A DNA stretch of 64,000 nucleotides. It comes from Epiperipatus broadwayi. Lineage: Eukaryota; Onychophora; Udeonychophora; Euonychophora; Peripatidae. The DNA lies in NCBI GenBank assembly GCA_028023455.1, contig JAQFVV010001001.1:64001-128000 (forward strand), written 5' to 3'. The notes under the pieces were generated by a model. The model was not told the DNA's origin, searched no databases, and was given only the letters and a program-made list of their open reading frames with translations. The position numbers and the translations under genes were made by a program. How positions within the stretch are numbered: position 1 is the stretch's first letter; each line of letters begins with the position of its first letter. Below are positions 11,971 to 23,279 of the stretch, piece after piece.

Positions 11971-12391
11971 AACGCAAGACATTTTGATAGTCAATTTTTT
12001 AGTTACTGCATTATTATTCCCATTCAGTTTATACATGGTTATGCAAAATGGTCTATCTTTGAAAAAAACGTGCGTGGGGTGTGTAGATATAAGTAAATAT
12101 TCATATAATAATAAAGAAAATGGAAAGCGTTATCACTTATCATCGATTATAAATGTGTGATTGCCTGATTATTTTGATTTATAATTATTTTTAGGTCTAG
12201 AACTTGACTTTTATATATATAATACTTGAAATGAGTTTCAAGGTGCCTCCTAATTCTGACCTTCACTGTAGCTTTTTTTTTAAAATCAAATTTATTCATC
12301 CTGTCAGGATACTTAGTAATCTCTAAAACTAATTTTCATCGTATAACTTACATGTAGTCACGTATATTTTTTTGTTTTTATTTTTGGTAAT

Positions 12392-13972
12392 TTATTTGTC
12401 TCTCAGATCAACAATTGATACAATCGACCTCGTACTTGGTTGCCTAGTAAAATTATTTTCAGACATTTGGACATTTTTAGAGAATGTAGCCATAAGTTTC
12501 GTAATAACTTGCTTTTTAGACCAAGTCGGTAATGTATATGATACAAAAATTGCTGGTCCTTGAATTGCAAGAAGTGTGACAGTTACATAACTAATAAATA
12601 TTGCTGCATCATAGTTATTTATTTGAACCATGTTGGCGATAAAATCAAATATCCATGGAACACCTATAATAAAAGCTAACTTCCACAATATTCCTACTTT
12701 GTGCGGCATATCATCCGGTTTTTCAATCCCACTGCGATAATTTGTTAAATAATAAACCGATAGTCCAAAAAAGATACAGTTATTTATTAAAATAATTAAC
12801 ATCGGAATCATATAAAACACAATATTCGGTAATAAACCGCTAATGAAACAATTACCTTCTAAATGATAATAATGAAATTCATTTTTTCTCTCTGAGGTTA
12901 AACTTACAATAATGTCTGCAATACAAATTATTGTTGAGATAGTCAACATAAAGATCAAATAAATAGAGAGCTTTCTAAACGATTTTCGGAGAATACATTT
13001 GCCTCGAGTAATTTCTGCTATGTTAACCCACGTGTCAAATGCTACAACTAACATCCAAAACATCTGAGCAAGTCTGCTAAAGCGGTAAATGACATAAATT
13101 ATTAAACATTGATTAAAATGAAAAGAACGAATGTTTGCTACAGTTAGATAAAATACATTAACGCATAATAACGTTATGGCTGTGACTAGTATAAGATTAT
13201 TTGGATATTGGCGCAAAACTGGTCTAAGTATAGCACCTATAATATGACAACATAAAAACAACGATGATATAATAAGCAAAACGCATGTAATCCATATAAA
13301 AGTAAGCGGGTGTGAAAAATTAATTGCAGGTATGCAATCTGAAATTTGTTCATGAGTTAGAACAGTTTTTGTGGAAGCAGAATTACTGACATATTTGTTT
13401 TTAAGGCAGTCAAAAATTCTAATGAATGGTTCACTAATTACGCAGAATACTAAAGCTTCAGAATTTGATTCAAAGTAACTTAGAGAGCTGTAGATATTAT
13501 TCATTGACGAATAATGTAAGAGATTTAAATCGCTGCTATTTTTAAAAAAGAAAATGTCCTTGCTATTGTTATTGCATATTTTTGTTGACACTTTAAAACA
13601 CGGAGTATTTTCAATAAATATATGAATGTAAAATCTCCCTTCAAGATTAGCGCTAAATTCTGTAATTAGTTGATATAAAAATGTTGTCGAGTCATCGTGG
13701 CTTATATTAGTAAATATTGGATTCCAACACATATTCGATGTATGTTTTAAGTAAGCAGTAGGCAAACACATTATTATTTTAGCCGACATACCCGGGTTCT
13801 CTATTATTTTTTCGATTCTATTGGTCATAGGTAAAAGCGAAGTTCTATGGCAATAGATTTCGTTAGATAAGTAGCAGCGCGCATTGTTGCACACTTCTTT
13901 CGCAGATGCAAAGCTGTGACAAAGCGAAGAAAAAAGCAGTATAATCTTTATACAGATTAATATTTTCATCAT
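12392..13972 (-). CDS. Methuselah-like class B seven-transmembrane receptor
   Basis: An intact 526-residue, single-exon reading frame, predicted to be a plasma-membrane receptor of the Methuselah-like branch of secretin-type GPCRs. Residues 1-24 form a signal peptide (hydrophobic IIILLFSS-type core, likely cleaved near FASA/K). Residues 25-220 form a cysteine-containing ectodomain with NxS/T sites at N89, N135, N145 and N218. Seven helices follow at about 223-248, 258-280, 289-318, 335-358, 376-408, 426-449 and 455-481. C289 at the top of helix 3 and C375 in the second extracellular loop can form the usual disulfide. Family marks are FWMLVVAFDTW in helix 3, GVPWIFDF in helix 6 and LLAIQGPAIFVSYTL in helix 7. 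The tail (482-526) is short and Ser/Thr-rich. There is no GPS cleavage motif. The upstream ATG-ATG pair with the signal peptide right behind supports this start. The ligand is unknown. An AATAAA overlaps the stop codon. Confidence 0.88.
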   Translation of the reverse strand: MMKILICIKIILLFSSLCHSFASAKEVCNNARCYLSNEIYCHRTSLLPMTNRIEKIIENPGMSAKIIMCLPTAYLKHTSNMCWNPIFTNISHDDSTTFLYQLITEFSANLEGRFYIHIFIENTPCFKVSTKICNNNSKDIFFFKNSSDLNLLHYSSMNNIYSSLSYFESNSEALVFCVISEPFIRIFDCLKNKYVSNSASTKTVLTHEQISDCIPAINFSHPLTFIWITCVLLIISSLFLCCHIIGAILRPVLRQYPNNLILVTAITLLCVNVFYLTVANIRSFHFNQCLIIYVIYRFSRLAQMFWMLVVAFDTWVNIAEITRGKCILRKSFRKLSIYLIFMLTISTIICIADIIVSLTSERKNEFHYYHLEGNCFISGLLPNIVFYMIPMLIILINNCIFFGLSVYYLTNYRSGIEKPDDMPHKVGILWKLAFIIGVPWIFDFIANMVQINNYDAAIFISYVTVTLLAIQGPAIFVSYTLPTWSKKQVITKLMATFSKNVQMSENNFTRQPSTRSIVSIVDLRDK

Positions 13973-15110
13973 TAGCTAGAAATCGTCTCAGTAATTGTGC
14001 ACTCAATGAAGGCGGAAAATCCTTGAAAACCAGTTTTGAGAGGGCGTTCAATGAACTGGATACATTTTAATGCCAAAATGAAAACTTCGAACATTATGAT
14101 ATATGTATGCTTTAAATAAATTAATAAACTGTTAACTATTATTTTTTAAAAGCCTCAGTGAAACGGAAAAAAAATTGTGTTGTCGCTTGTGTATATATTT
14201 ATACACGATGTGCACGAATATAACTGTATATATAATTATAAATATATAAAATGCAAATAAGTGTAACAGACACATGAATGATTCAAAGTAAAACTATTAG
14301 TGTCTCCCCGTGCCATTCTTGTGATCTGAAATTCGATTTCAAGTTAAATATATCCTTGGAAAAATGGATTGATCCAATAAAATCGATGTTGTTATGCTAT
14401 CAATAAAAACAAAAATAAGATTGTAAAATGATGTGACTCTACTGCTGATCTTAGAGATTATATAAGATTGATGAGCACATATTTACCTCCATTTTATTAG
14501 TTCAGTAACTAGATCAAAGATGAAAAAACAGATTATCTCACTAATTTTCAAAGGGTTAAAGTAAAAAAACAAAAATCAATTGTCATTTGAATGAAATTGT
14601 TGTGTTAAGCAATTATTTGGGTGCTTATGCAATAACCATATCATCGATTTCTCTGAATGTCTTATTATATTCAAGTGAATTAAAGGCAAATTGAGCAGGT
14701 AATAATCTAATTTAATTTGCCTGCATTAAGTCTTTTATTTATTCAATTGAGAATTGATTCTGAATAATTTGGATCTAGCATTCTACTACTCTGTTAATGT
14801 ACACAGGGTAGCACTAAAGTGAATAGTGTACAGTGACAACTATCATTGATAAGAATGATAATCTATCTCATATTTGTAAACATTACATTACTTAATATCA
14901 CCACTTTTATTCATGCAAGAATATTAATATATATTTGGATTCATATCTGTGTAATTTGCCAATGCATATATCTGTTTGTATTTAATTAAAATTTTCTACT
15001 AAACACCATTACAATCATGTTTAGTTTGAATGTAATTTTACAGGTAATTTGACTGTAATCTCTTCTGTAACAACATATTATGGTAGTCAATGGGCTCTTA
15101 ATCAATATTA
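13973..15110. other. Upstream region of the receptor gene and A+T-rich spacer
   Basis: The receptor's promoter should lie in the first few hundred bases. On the minus strand a TATAAATATA-like run occurs at about 14190-14205, roughly 220 bases before the ATG, but A+T richness makes this weak. Nothing else was recognised. Confidence 0.35.
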
Positions 15111-15129
15111 TTTTATAAGTAATTATGCT

Positions 15130-15980
15130 TTTTATAGCATTTAAATATGTAAATAATTAAATACCACATAATTATGTAATAATATTAAATAATCCTTAAC
15201 TTAATATGTGCCATCTGCAGATATCTATGATCATTTTAGAAGTGCTCTGCATGATTTGGTAGAGCATCTGGCTTGGGATTGGGAGGTTCCAGGATTGATT
15301 CTGGAACCTGCAAATCTGGTTTTCCAACATCTTATGAGCTCTTCAGCAATAAAGTCATTTGCCTGTTTTGTTGTTATTTTAGCAGCAATCTTTGATTTAA
15401 AGATGGTTCATGTTAATGTTATTCAATATTATTACATATTTGTATTGTATTCAGTTAATAAATTTTCTATATTTAAATGTTATTTAAAAGCAAAATATTT
15501 TTTAAAATGGTTTCGGTGAAGAGGTCCACTTTTCTAGCATACATTAAGCTAATACAATGGATATTATCTAAATTATTGCTGAAATTACATGTAAACTTTA
15601 ATATTGAATTTAACATTGCAACAATTCCTAAATAGAAATTGTATGGCTGTGATTGATGAGGTGTTCATAGTTTTTTAGATTACTGGTGCTATTAATTCTG
15701 ATTACTGACATGCTTATATTTCTATAGATAGTGCAAGTTAAGTTTAAAATATTGATCAATATTATAACATAATTATGTGGTATTTAATTAGTTATTTGCA
15801 TATTTACATGTTATTTTAAAACAACATTATTTATAAAATGAATTTCATTAAGAACTCTGTCTAGTCTACTAAATATTAAGCTGATGCGAATGGACCTTCA
15901 GCTTAATTATTGCTAAAAAATATATTCAAACTATAATACTAAATTTAACATTGAAATTGATATTAAGATAGAATTGGCGA
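15130..15980. repeat. Cluster of related repeats with inverted and direct copies
   Basis: The sequence around 15141-15188 (AATATGTAAATAATTAAATACC and on) recurs inverted at about 15758-15808. The stretch 15482-15640, containing TCTAGCATACATTAAGCT and TTTAACATTG, recurs directly in diverged form at 15811-15975 (TCTAGTCTACTAAATATTAAGCT... TTTAACATTG). The mix of inverted and direct copies suggests a decayed composite or nested element. Boundaries are approximate. Confidence 0.5.
15238..15320 (+). repeat. tRNA-like sequence, probable SINE head
   Basis: An A-box-like TTGGTAGAGCATC (about 15256) is followed about 35 bases on by a B-box-like stem-loop GGTTCCAGGATTGATTCTGG (15285 on). This matches the internal RNA polymerase III promoter layout of a tRNA. 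Acceptor and anticodon stems are not clean, so a SINE derived from a tRNA is more likely than a working tRNA gene. A 103-codon frame across it is incidental. Confidence 0.5.
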
Positions 15981-16031
15981 AGTATATTTGGTAGATGGAC
16001 ATCTAATTTCTGGGTTTTTATAAAACTGATT

Positions 16032-16637
16032 ATGTAATAGACAGGGTATGAGAACAGACTTTCACATGACCCACCACTCTCCACACTATCTCATAACACT
16101 GATACACCTGAACACACATATGTCGAAAATATAAATAATCACCAATATACATATTTCATGCTAAACCAGCAATCATCAGTTGGTCCAGATTACCATCTCT
16201 ACACATATATGCTACAAGTGCTCAGATATATATTAAGATAGCAAATAATCCTACTTTAATGAACAGGCTTCAATGTACTCCACACTCCAACTCTTCAACC
16301 ATCCATCTAATTGAAAATCTGATGATGGAACGCTCAAAGGCCACCCTTAGGCCGAGATTGTTGTCACACCCATGTTGACCTAAAGGTCAATTTGACCCCT
16401 TATGTACAGGACATGATCCATTAAATACATATACAAGGGATAGGCAGCACTTGTAGCATATATGTGTAGAGATGGTAATCTGGACCAACTGATGATTGCT
16501 GGTTTAGCATGAAATACATATATTGGTGATTATTTATCTTTTTGACATATGTGTGTTCAGGTGTATCAGTATTATGAGATAGTGTGGAGAGTTGTGGGTC
16601 ATGTGAAAGTCTGTGATCATACCCTGTCTATTACATA
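16032..16637. mobile_element. Long-TIR foldback element (about 606 bp)
   Basis: The left arm 16032-16222 and right arm about 16447-16637 are inverted copies of about 190 bp with few differences. They start and end with TAATAGACAGGGTATGA and its complement. The core of about 220 bp contains no coding frame. Thirteen bases AAAACTGATTATG occur just outside on the left (16022-16034) and again at 16676-16688 on the right, so the mobile unit may be 16035-16675, including a small palindrome ACACAGG...CCTGTGT at 16644-16667. It is a MITE-like non-autonomous element of unassigned superfamily. Confidence 0.75.
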
Positions 16638-16689
16638 TATAGACACAGGTATATATAAGCCTGTGTATTTCATCTAAAACTGATTATGA

Positions 16690-18269
16690 TAGAAATATAT
16701 ATTTAGCCGAAGTTAGTTAATTTTTCATCAAACGCTGCCACTTAGGTCATAAATATTTATAGATAGCACAAGTAAATATTGCTTAATATATGTCTGTGTG
16801 TGAAATATTAAATATATATATATATATTTTTAAGGTTAACTTACAATATTATTAAACACACTTATTTTTGTGCAATACCTAAACATAAACTGAAAAATAT
16901 AATTGTAACTTTATAAATAGTATATACTTTTTTGTTCTTTAAATATATATATATATAACTTAGATGTTAAATTATAAAATTTTAACTCAAATAAATAGTT
17001 GTTTTAATAAAATTAAATATTAAAATGATTATTTTTCAATCATTTGTATATATAAAATATTTATTAAGTTAACTAACATGTCTAACCAAGACTTAAACCT
17101 AGATATAACCTTTAGGTCAAAATCATACCTTAGCAACTAAACACAAAGGAAATGAAATTACAATTCAATTTTACATTTATGAATTATAATACTTTCAACA
17201 ATTGTAGAATACAAAATCGTGAAATTAAATAGTAAATTTAATACATATTACTGGAATTCAATTCTATTATAAAAGCTAAAGCAAATAATTTCCAAAAAAA
17301 ATCTATCTTTTACAAATGTACTGATTACTATGCTTAATTATTTTGCCGAGTCCAAATTTTGAACATATTAAAAAGATAGACCAATAGTTTGAACAATTTT
17401 TCCTTATTTATAAAATCTTCATGCAGAGAAAACTTTAATATCACTCAAGAAAAGAGTAAATAAATTACTCTTTAATATTAATAATAATCATTTCAAAAAT
17501 GAGATTATATTTAATAGAGTAACTAGAGAAATTTTTAACCAGATCATTCTAAACTTGAATTTTAAAGAAGATAAACATATTAAAATATTTATATTCAAAT
17601 AAATTATTTTAAGAAGATTCCAAGTTATTTAAAATGCATCATCAGCAAAGACAAATTTGCCATAGGATCCAATGCTTTTATCTAAACTTAAAACAGTGTA
17701 ATTACTTATTCCTACTAAAATGCTTAAAGTATATATATATTTCATTTATGTAATTCAAAATGCAATTTCAATTTATATGGAAATAATATATGGAAGAAGA
17801 TGCCAACATCATGCAAGAGGAATGTTTAGGAACAATTGAATATACTGATTGCCTCATGATGATTGATGACCAGGAAATAAAGAATTTTATTCTTAATGAA
17901 CATTACATTATAAATTATGGAAATGAATAGGACAATACCATAAACTTTTAATACCTTGCTTCATATTTGTGTATCAGCATCCATGAATATCTAATTTTAT
18001 TTCTTTGCTTCCACAATCTACTTATCTTGGATAATCTAGTTTGGAAAATCCTTAGGTAAAAAGAAATTGAAAATATCATTGGATTAATATTTTTTTTATT
18101 TAATAAAATTTAGGTATCATTGTAAAGCAGCTTAACAAGGGTAAATAAATGGACTTAATATGAAGGTAAGATTTATTTTTCTTCATATTCAATTTATTCA
18201 CTAGACAAGATAGAATTTTTGTTTATTATTAACTTAATTATTTTAGTAATATTTGTTTATTTATTCTTT
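16690..18269. other. A+T-rich DNA without recognisable gene
   Basis: Short TA runs (for example near 16811 and 16944) and no convincing coding or repeat structure. Confidence 0.45.
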
Positions 18270-18617
18270 GTATAAACCAGTGTTTCCCAACCTGTGGTAC
18301 GCATACCACTGGTGGTACACGAAAAATAATCAATAATGGCGGACATAAAAAAAAATTAAATCATAAAAATATAGAAACGTTTTTTCCTATAATTCATAAA
18401 AATTATTTTAATTAATAATATTATACAGTAAAGTTGTTAACATGTACAATCGATAACGATCTTTAATGTTAATGATAAAATTGAAAGTATGATTAAGAAA
18501 TTAGATTTTTGGAAACAGTAATATATATATATAAGTATCGAAAACAATCAACTGGAAGTATTCGAAACTTTACATATTTTTTTGTTTGAAAATAAGGTTA
18601 GTCTGTCTCAAGATATA

Positions 18618-19067
18618 CGAGAAAATATAATAGCACATTTAACAGGATTAAAATTGTCTTTCATGGAATATTTTCCAAAACCCGAAAACACAAATGATAA
18701 TTGGATTTCAAACCCCTTCTAAGCAAAACATTTAGAAAAAGCTACATCATTATCAATAAAGGATAAAGAAAATTTAATAGAATTATCATGTGACAGAACT
18801 TTACAAGTAGAATTAAAACGACACAATCTAATTAATTCTTGGTTAAACATTATAGAATATGAACAACTTTCAGAGAAAGCTCTTAAATTATTATTACCGT
18901 TTACTAATATGGAATTAGTAGGAAGAGCTTTTTCTTCATATATTTTTTTAAAAAATAAGTACCGAAACAGATTGAACGCAGCTGTAGACTTAAGGATATA
19001 CCTCGCATCTTTTGAACCAAATTTCAAAAAATTATGTTGTTCGAAACAAGCACAAAGATCTCATTAA
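18618..19067 (+). pseudogene. hAT transposase C-terminus (ZBED5/FAM200-like)
   Basis: One frame reads IIAHLTGLKLSFMEYFP, then WISNPF with a stop at 18720-18722, then continues in the same frame to 19067. Recognisable pieces are the dimerisation (hATC) region with LSEKALKLLLPFTNMELVGR, FSSYIFLKNKYRNRLN, DLRIYLASFEP and the final KQAQRSH. This order and the KQAQxSH ending are typical of ZBED5/FAM200-type hAT transposases. In typical relatives the middle of the helix is LLPFxTTYLCExxFS, so residues have drifted here. The N-terminal BED finger and catalytic centre are absent. It is non-functional. Confidence 0.85.
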
Positions 19068-19192
19068 ATTTATTTTATAAAAATATTTGATTATGATAAG
19101 AAAATATGCTAATTGGTTTTTTATAATTTTGTGTTTTTATTAAAGCCATTTATTAGTAAACGAAATATGACAGAATAGTAGATAAATAATGA

Positions 19193-19610
19193 GTCTGATC
19201 AAGCAAATCAATCTAAATTATTTAATTTGAAAGAATGTATCAGAAAAGGATCATACCCAGAAATTAGACTCTCATTAATTCTTGATCATCTATTGTGGAT
19301 TACTAGATGTAAGCTAGTATTTAATCATCAAAATTTTAATCCTATTAACTTCATGCTGAACAATATAAAGAAAACAAGAACAAGAGATAGCCTGATAACC
19401 CCTGTGGTTATTTTTACCATGACTTGGGACATGCTGGATTTATCCTCTCCATGGCCCAACCAATAGCAAGATGCTCCCAAAAAAAGAAAACAGACTCAAA
19501 TTCGGGAAAACCAAATGAAGGAATGAGAAAACACTTTGAACAAAATATGTACCAAATTACCTTTAATGTAATCTTTAATAAATTATTTTGGAAAAAATAT
19601 GAAACTTTGA
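19193..19610 (+). mobile_element. LINE 3' tail nested inside the hAT element
   Basis: A reading frame contains LLWITRCKLVFNHQNF, matching in pattern the end of the LINE ORF at 52562-53179 (FIIWKIRCKVLFDREL). The stretch closes with AATAAATTATTTTGGAAAAA, matching the A-rich LINE end near 53397-53420 (AATATTATTTTGGAAAAAAA). Because it lies within the hAT target duplications, it inserted after the hAT element did, or was carried along by it. Confidence 0.6.
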
Positions 19611-19887
19611 ACAAACACATACATATAAATATGTTACAGTGAGTTTATAATTTCAGTGAGTTTATAATCTGGCCTGACGTTTAGGCGTGTTTCAATGTAA
19701 TTTGTCTCATTATGAGATGTGAATACATACATGGTTACCCTATAATATTTATTATGCAAATAAAATAACACACTCGCAATAACAAATTTCACGAAATACA
19801 ATCATTTTTACGAAGTGGTACAATTTAGCGTGATGTACTACCAAGTGGTACGCGAGCCAAAAAAGGTTGGGAAACACTAGTATAAAC

Positions 19888-21085
19888 GATTAATATTCTT
19901 GAATGAATGGTCTATTCTTTCAATGATATGGACCATACATAGATTGAGGGGTCTTAGAAAATGGAATTTCCTAAAAAGGATTCGATAATACAAAAATCTT
20001 CATTTATATTTATATTGTTTAAATTAAATTTAGTTAGTATTATTATAATTTTTTGAAGTTATAAAATTTTATTTATTGCTTTATAACTGTTTAAATACTG
20101 TTTGTGTTATAATACATATCTGCTATGGGGATATGGGAAGGTATCATTTTAAATTTATGTATTGATATAGTAGAGATGTATGAAAAGCACTCATAATTAT
20201 AAATGTGGATATATATAAAGATAAGTTTAAATTGTTATCAGTTAATAAACGTTGTTAAAGTTTGTCTTTATTTTAAGAAAGTCTCTAATTTATTTAAGTT
20301 ATTTATTTTCATAATAAAATAAGATTAAATACTCATACCTATATACATAACTTCCTAATTTGACATCATAAAAATTACTTAAAAGTAAGTTTGAGAATCT
20401 ATTGATTGAAATTATATTAAATAATATTATTGCTACAGTATATTAATGGAACCCCCGAAGAGAGTTAATTGCAAAATTCACTCTGAGTTCAAATACTGAG
20501 GATACTGGAGTAATCAAGAGAGGTGAAGATTGGGTGAAGTGGTCTAAATTGAATCTATAGTTAATATTTAAATATTAAATTATCTTATTTGAAATAGATG
20601 TAATCGTAGATTTAATTTTTATCACATCATTCATGGCATCTTATATGAAGACCCTAAGTCCCACTATAGTTAAATGCATTCACCTACATTCCTTAAGGGT
20701 ATCCGGACCATTACAATATATATATATATCTTAATGATTAGTAAATAAAACTGAAGTAAGTACATTTCTGAGAACTACGAATAAACAATACTCCTATATC
20801 AATAAATGTAAAGAACAGGTAAATCATCTATCTCTTGAATTCATGTGGTAGTTACTGTTTATTGATGTTTGTTGTAAATAGAGCATGATATTTGTATATT
20901 AGCCCTGATTTTAAATATTGAAATAAATCTTTCTGAAATTTAAATTATATATTAAAGAACAAAGACAGAGTCTTCATAAGCTATGAATATTTATTATTTA
21001 CATCTAAAAAATCTCACTTTGTATTAATATTATAAAATTATTTTAAATGAGTTTTTGTCTTTGCCCTCTAATAATGAATTTTTTT
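19888..21085. other. A+T-rich DNA; one repeat end near 20690-20730
   Basis: The sequence CCATTACAATATATATATAT at about 20708 resembles the shared terminal motif (TC(A/G)TTACAATATAT) of the composite repeats ending near 33045 and 35090, so about 20600-20730 may be a short third copy. The rest shows no recognisable gene. Confidence 0.35.
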
Positions 21086-21089
21086 GTTG

Positions 21090-22008
21090 TGCACTTTGTC
21101 CAATGTGGCCGCTCGATGGCATTGTTGCTTGCAAAAATAATGAAATGTAACATTACTGGGCCCACAATTTTTTGCTTTCTGTTCTCCAACAGTTTTTAAA
21201 AATATTTTTAAAAAATTTACAAACATTATTTTATAAATTAAATTTTTAATTACATTATACATTTCAGTGCATACTGCAAATTATGAACGAACATTATTTT
21301 CTAAATTACAATTTATAATTACATTATACATTTCAGTACATAGCGCTGGCATGTGCAGGGAGGGGGTCTGATGGTTTTGCCGATCTAAAGGATCAGCCAA
21401 TACATGCACTATGCACTCATATCAGCAGACCAAGCTTTCGGCATATATGTGCAGGGGGAGATCCGATGGTTTTTCTGATCCAAAGGATTAGTCAATACAT
21501 GCATAATGCTGTGCAGGGAGGAGGGGATGATGGTTTTGCTACAAACACAGTCATTTTATTACTCTAATAGCTATTCTATCACAAACATGCCTTTTCACAT
21601 GACTTATGTGAAATGGTTCTGGAACCTACCTTTTGCAATTTTTTTCACCTTACACCTTACAAGATATGTAGGAAAACAGAGTGGTGGGCTTACAATTATT
21701 AGTATGTAATAGTACATCAGGTAAGTTTTAAGATTGTTACTTTGAATGCACATTAAAAACTTATAGCCAGTTGAATTCCATATACTCTCATATTGTATGG
21801 TAGCGAACTGTGAAGTGTGAGGTGTTTCAATAGTGACACCAAGCACATCAGTGGGCCATACTATTTGTGTGGAACACCATCTACACCTGTTAATGACTAA
21901 TATGAACAGAAATGTTCTATAGGCAGTAACTTGGGCCATGTAAATGGCATATTTCTATACTTTTGCAGAGATACAACACCATTGAGCAGCCACATTGGAC
22001 AAAGTGCA
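21090..22008. mobile_element. TIR element with internal tandem units (919 bp)
   Basis: Terminal sequences TGCACTTTGTCCAATGTGGC (21090 on) and the complement ending at 22008 are inverted, with about 40 bp of good match. The interior left half holds a tandem array at about 21350-21540, whose units contain GCAGGG, (T/C)GATGGTTTT, GATC(T/C)AAAGGAT and CAATACATGCA, with three partial copies. Part of the terminal sequence (ATTACATTATACATTTCAGT) is also duplicated at 21250 and 21314. No target duplication was identified. The minus-strand frame 21604-21939 (111 codons) lies inside and is not recognised. Confidence 0.6.
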
Positions 22009-23265
22009 TAACTAACATGAATTTTAATTTTAGAAAATCTTATGTCATATTTAATGTCAAATTTCATGTTCTATTTTCAATACTCACCAATAAATGTTTA
22101 GTTAATTACCATCTAAGCTTAAAAAATAGATGGTACATTTTTTCTTTACATTTATGAGATGCTAGTTATTCTTACATCTCAGAAAGTGTGATTAACTTTT
22201 ATTTAATTTATATAAATAAAATTAAAAAAATATATATGTAAAGAAATTTATGAGATCAATTCATTTTCTTTTAAGTAGCATTATGAATTATGCCTGTATT
22301 AATTATAAATAGTGTTTGCACTACAATGTACAAAAATAATATTCAGATGAAATAGATCATACATTAGCAAAATATATTATGGCATAGATCAGTGATGAAC
22401 AATATTTTCAATAATAAGAGCCAATTCTCATATTTTGTTTAATGTTCCAGAGTCACATTAGTTGTTTTTGGAACTAATTTTGGTAGGAGTGACAGAAGAC
22501 ATCAAATGTCAAAACATTTTTTATCAAACAAATACTATATAATAAAATTCACATAACACATTGAACTGGTATTATATGAAGAAAAATTTTTTCAAAATCT
22601 GTGCTTTTTCCTATCAATAAAGTATTTATGGAATAAAATATCATATACTGGTATGCACTGTAGCTATAGATTATTAATATAAAAGTCTAAAAATGGCATT
22701 GGAAATCAATATTTATATTGCCTAAGGAGCTGCAGTGCAGTGGTGTTTCTATTCCTGGCTTAACCGTCTTATTGTACAAACACTGCTTGGTCGAATGACT
22801 TAAAACTTTAAACTTTTGATTGGTCAATTACAAAATCAGCAGTAAAAATATATTCATATTTTAATATTATATTCATTTTAGTTTTGTTTGTAAAAAGCAA
22901 ATTAATAATTTGTCAGAATATGAAAGTGAACAAAAGTTTTTTCAAAAATAAATTTCTATTTATAATTATAAAAATATTTTATAATGGAAAACCTAAAAAG
23001 AATGTTCAGAATCTATTTGAAAATGTTGAGTACATCAGTGATTTTCTTTCTCAATTTACATTCATGTAAAAGTAAATAATTTTTACTAAAATCTTAACTA
23101 TTTTTATAAAATAATTTTATTTTCATCATATTTTATCAAAATAATTTATAATATGTAAAAAAAAATACTAAGAAAACACTCTGAAACATTCATTTTCAAA
23201 ATTAAAACAAAGAACTTGACATGGTGAAATTATTGATAGGCACTCTTCTTTTGTTACAATTCCTT
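22009..23265. other. A+T-rich DNA without recognisable gene
   Basis: Some low-complexity stretches. A possible relic around 22400-22510 (GAGCCAATTCTCATATTTTG) could not be assigned. Confidence 0.4.
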
Positions 23266-23279
23266 ATAACTTTTTTTTA

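Larger units (their letters stand above)
18278..19879 (+). mobile_element. hAT-superfamily DNA transposon (1602 bp), decayed
   Basis: The element starts CAGTGTTTCCCAACC (18278-18292) and ends with the complementary GGTTGGGAAACACTA (ending 19879). It is flanked by an exact 8-bp duplication GTATAAAC (18270-18277 and 19880-19887). Both the terminal sequence and the 8-bp duplication are hAT hallmarks. A GTGGTAC motif is repeated near both ends. It contains the C-terminal third of a transposase and a later-inserted LINE tail. The full hAT gene (about 2 kb) cannot fit, so the copy is internally deleted. Confidence 0.9.

Noticed and set aside
11852-12160. 102-codon frame with a polyproline run
   Set aside because: The run is just the translation of the C homopolymer, and no conserved domain or splice signals define it. 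It is kept only as part of the GC-island finding.
13863-14051. 62-codon minus frame overlapping the start of the receptor gene
   Set aside because: It overlaps the receptor signal-peptide region in another frame and has no recognisable content.
18719-19027. 102-codon minus frame
   Set aside because: It is antisense to the hAT transposase C-terminus, whose KQAQRSH and LLPF motifs are on the plus strand.
21350-21540. CRISPR-like array
   Set aside because: There are only three diverged units with non-uniform spacing, inside a TIR element in animal DNA. This is not a CRISPR array.
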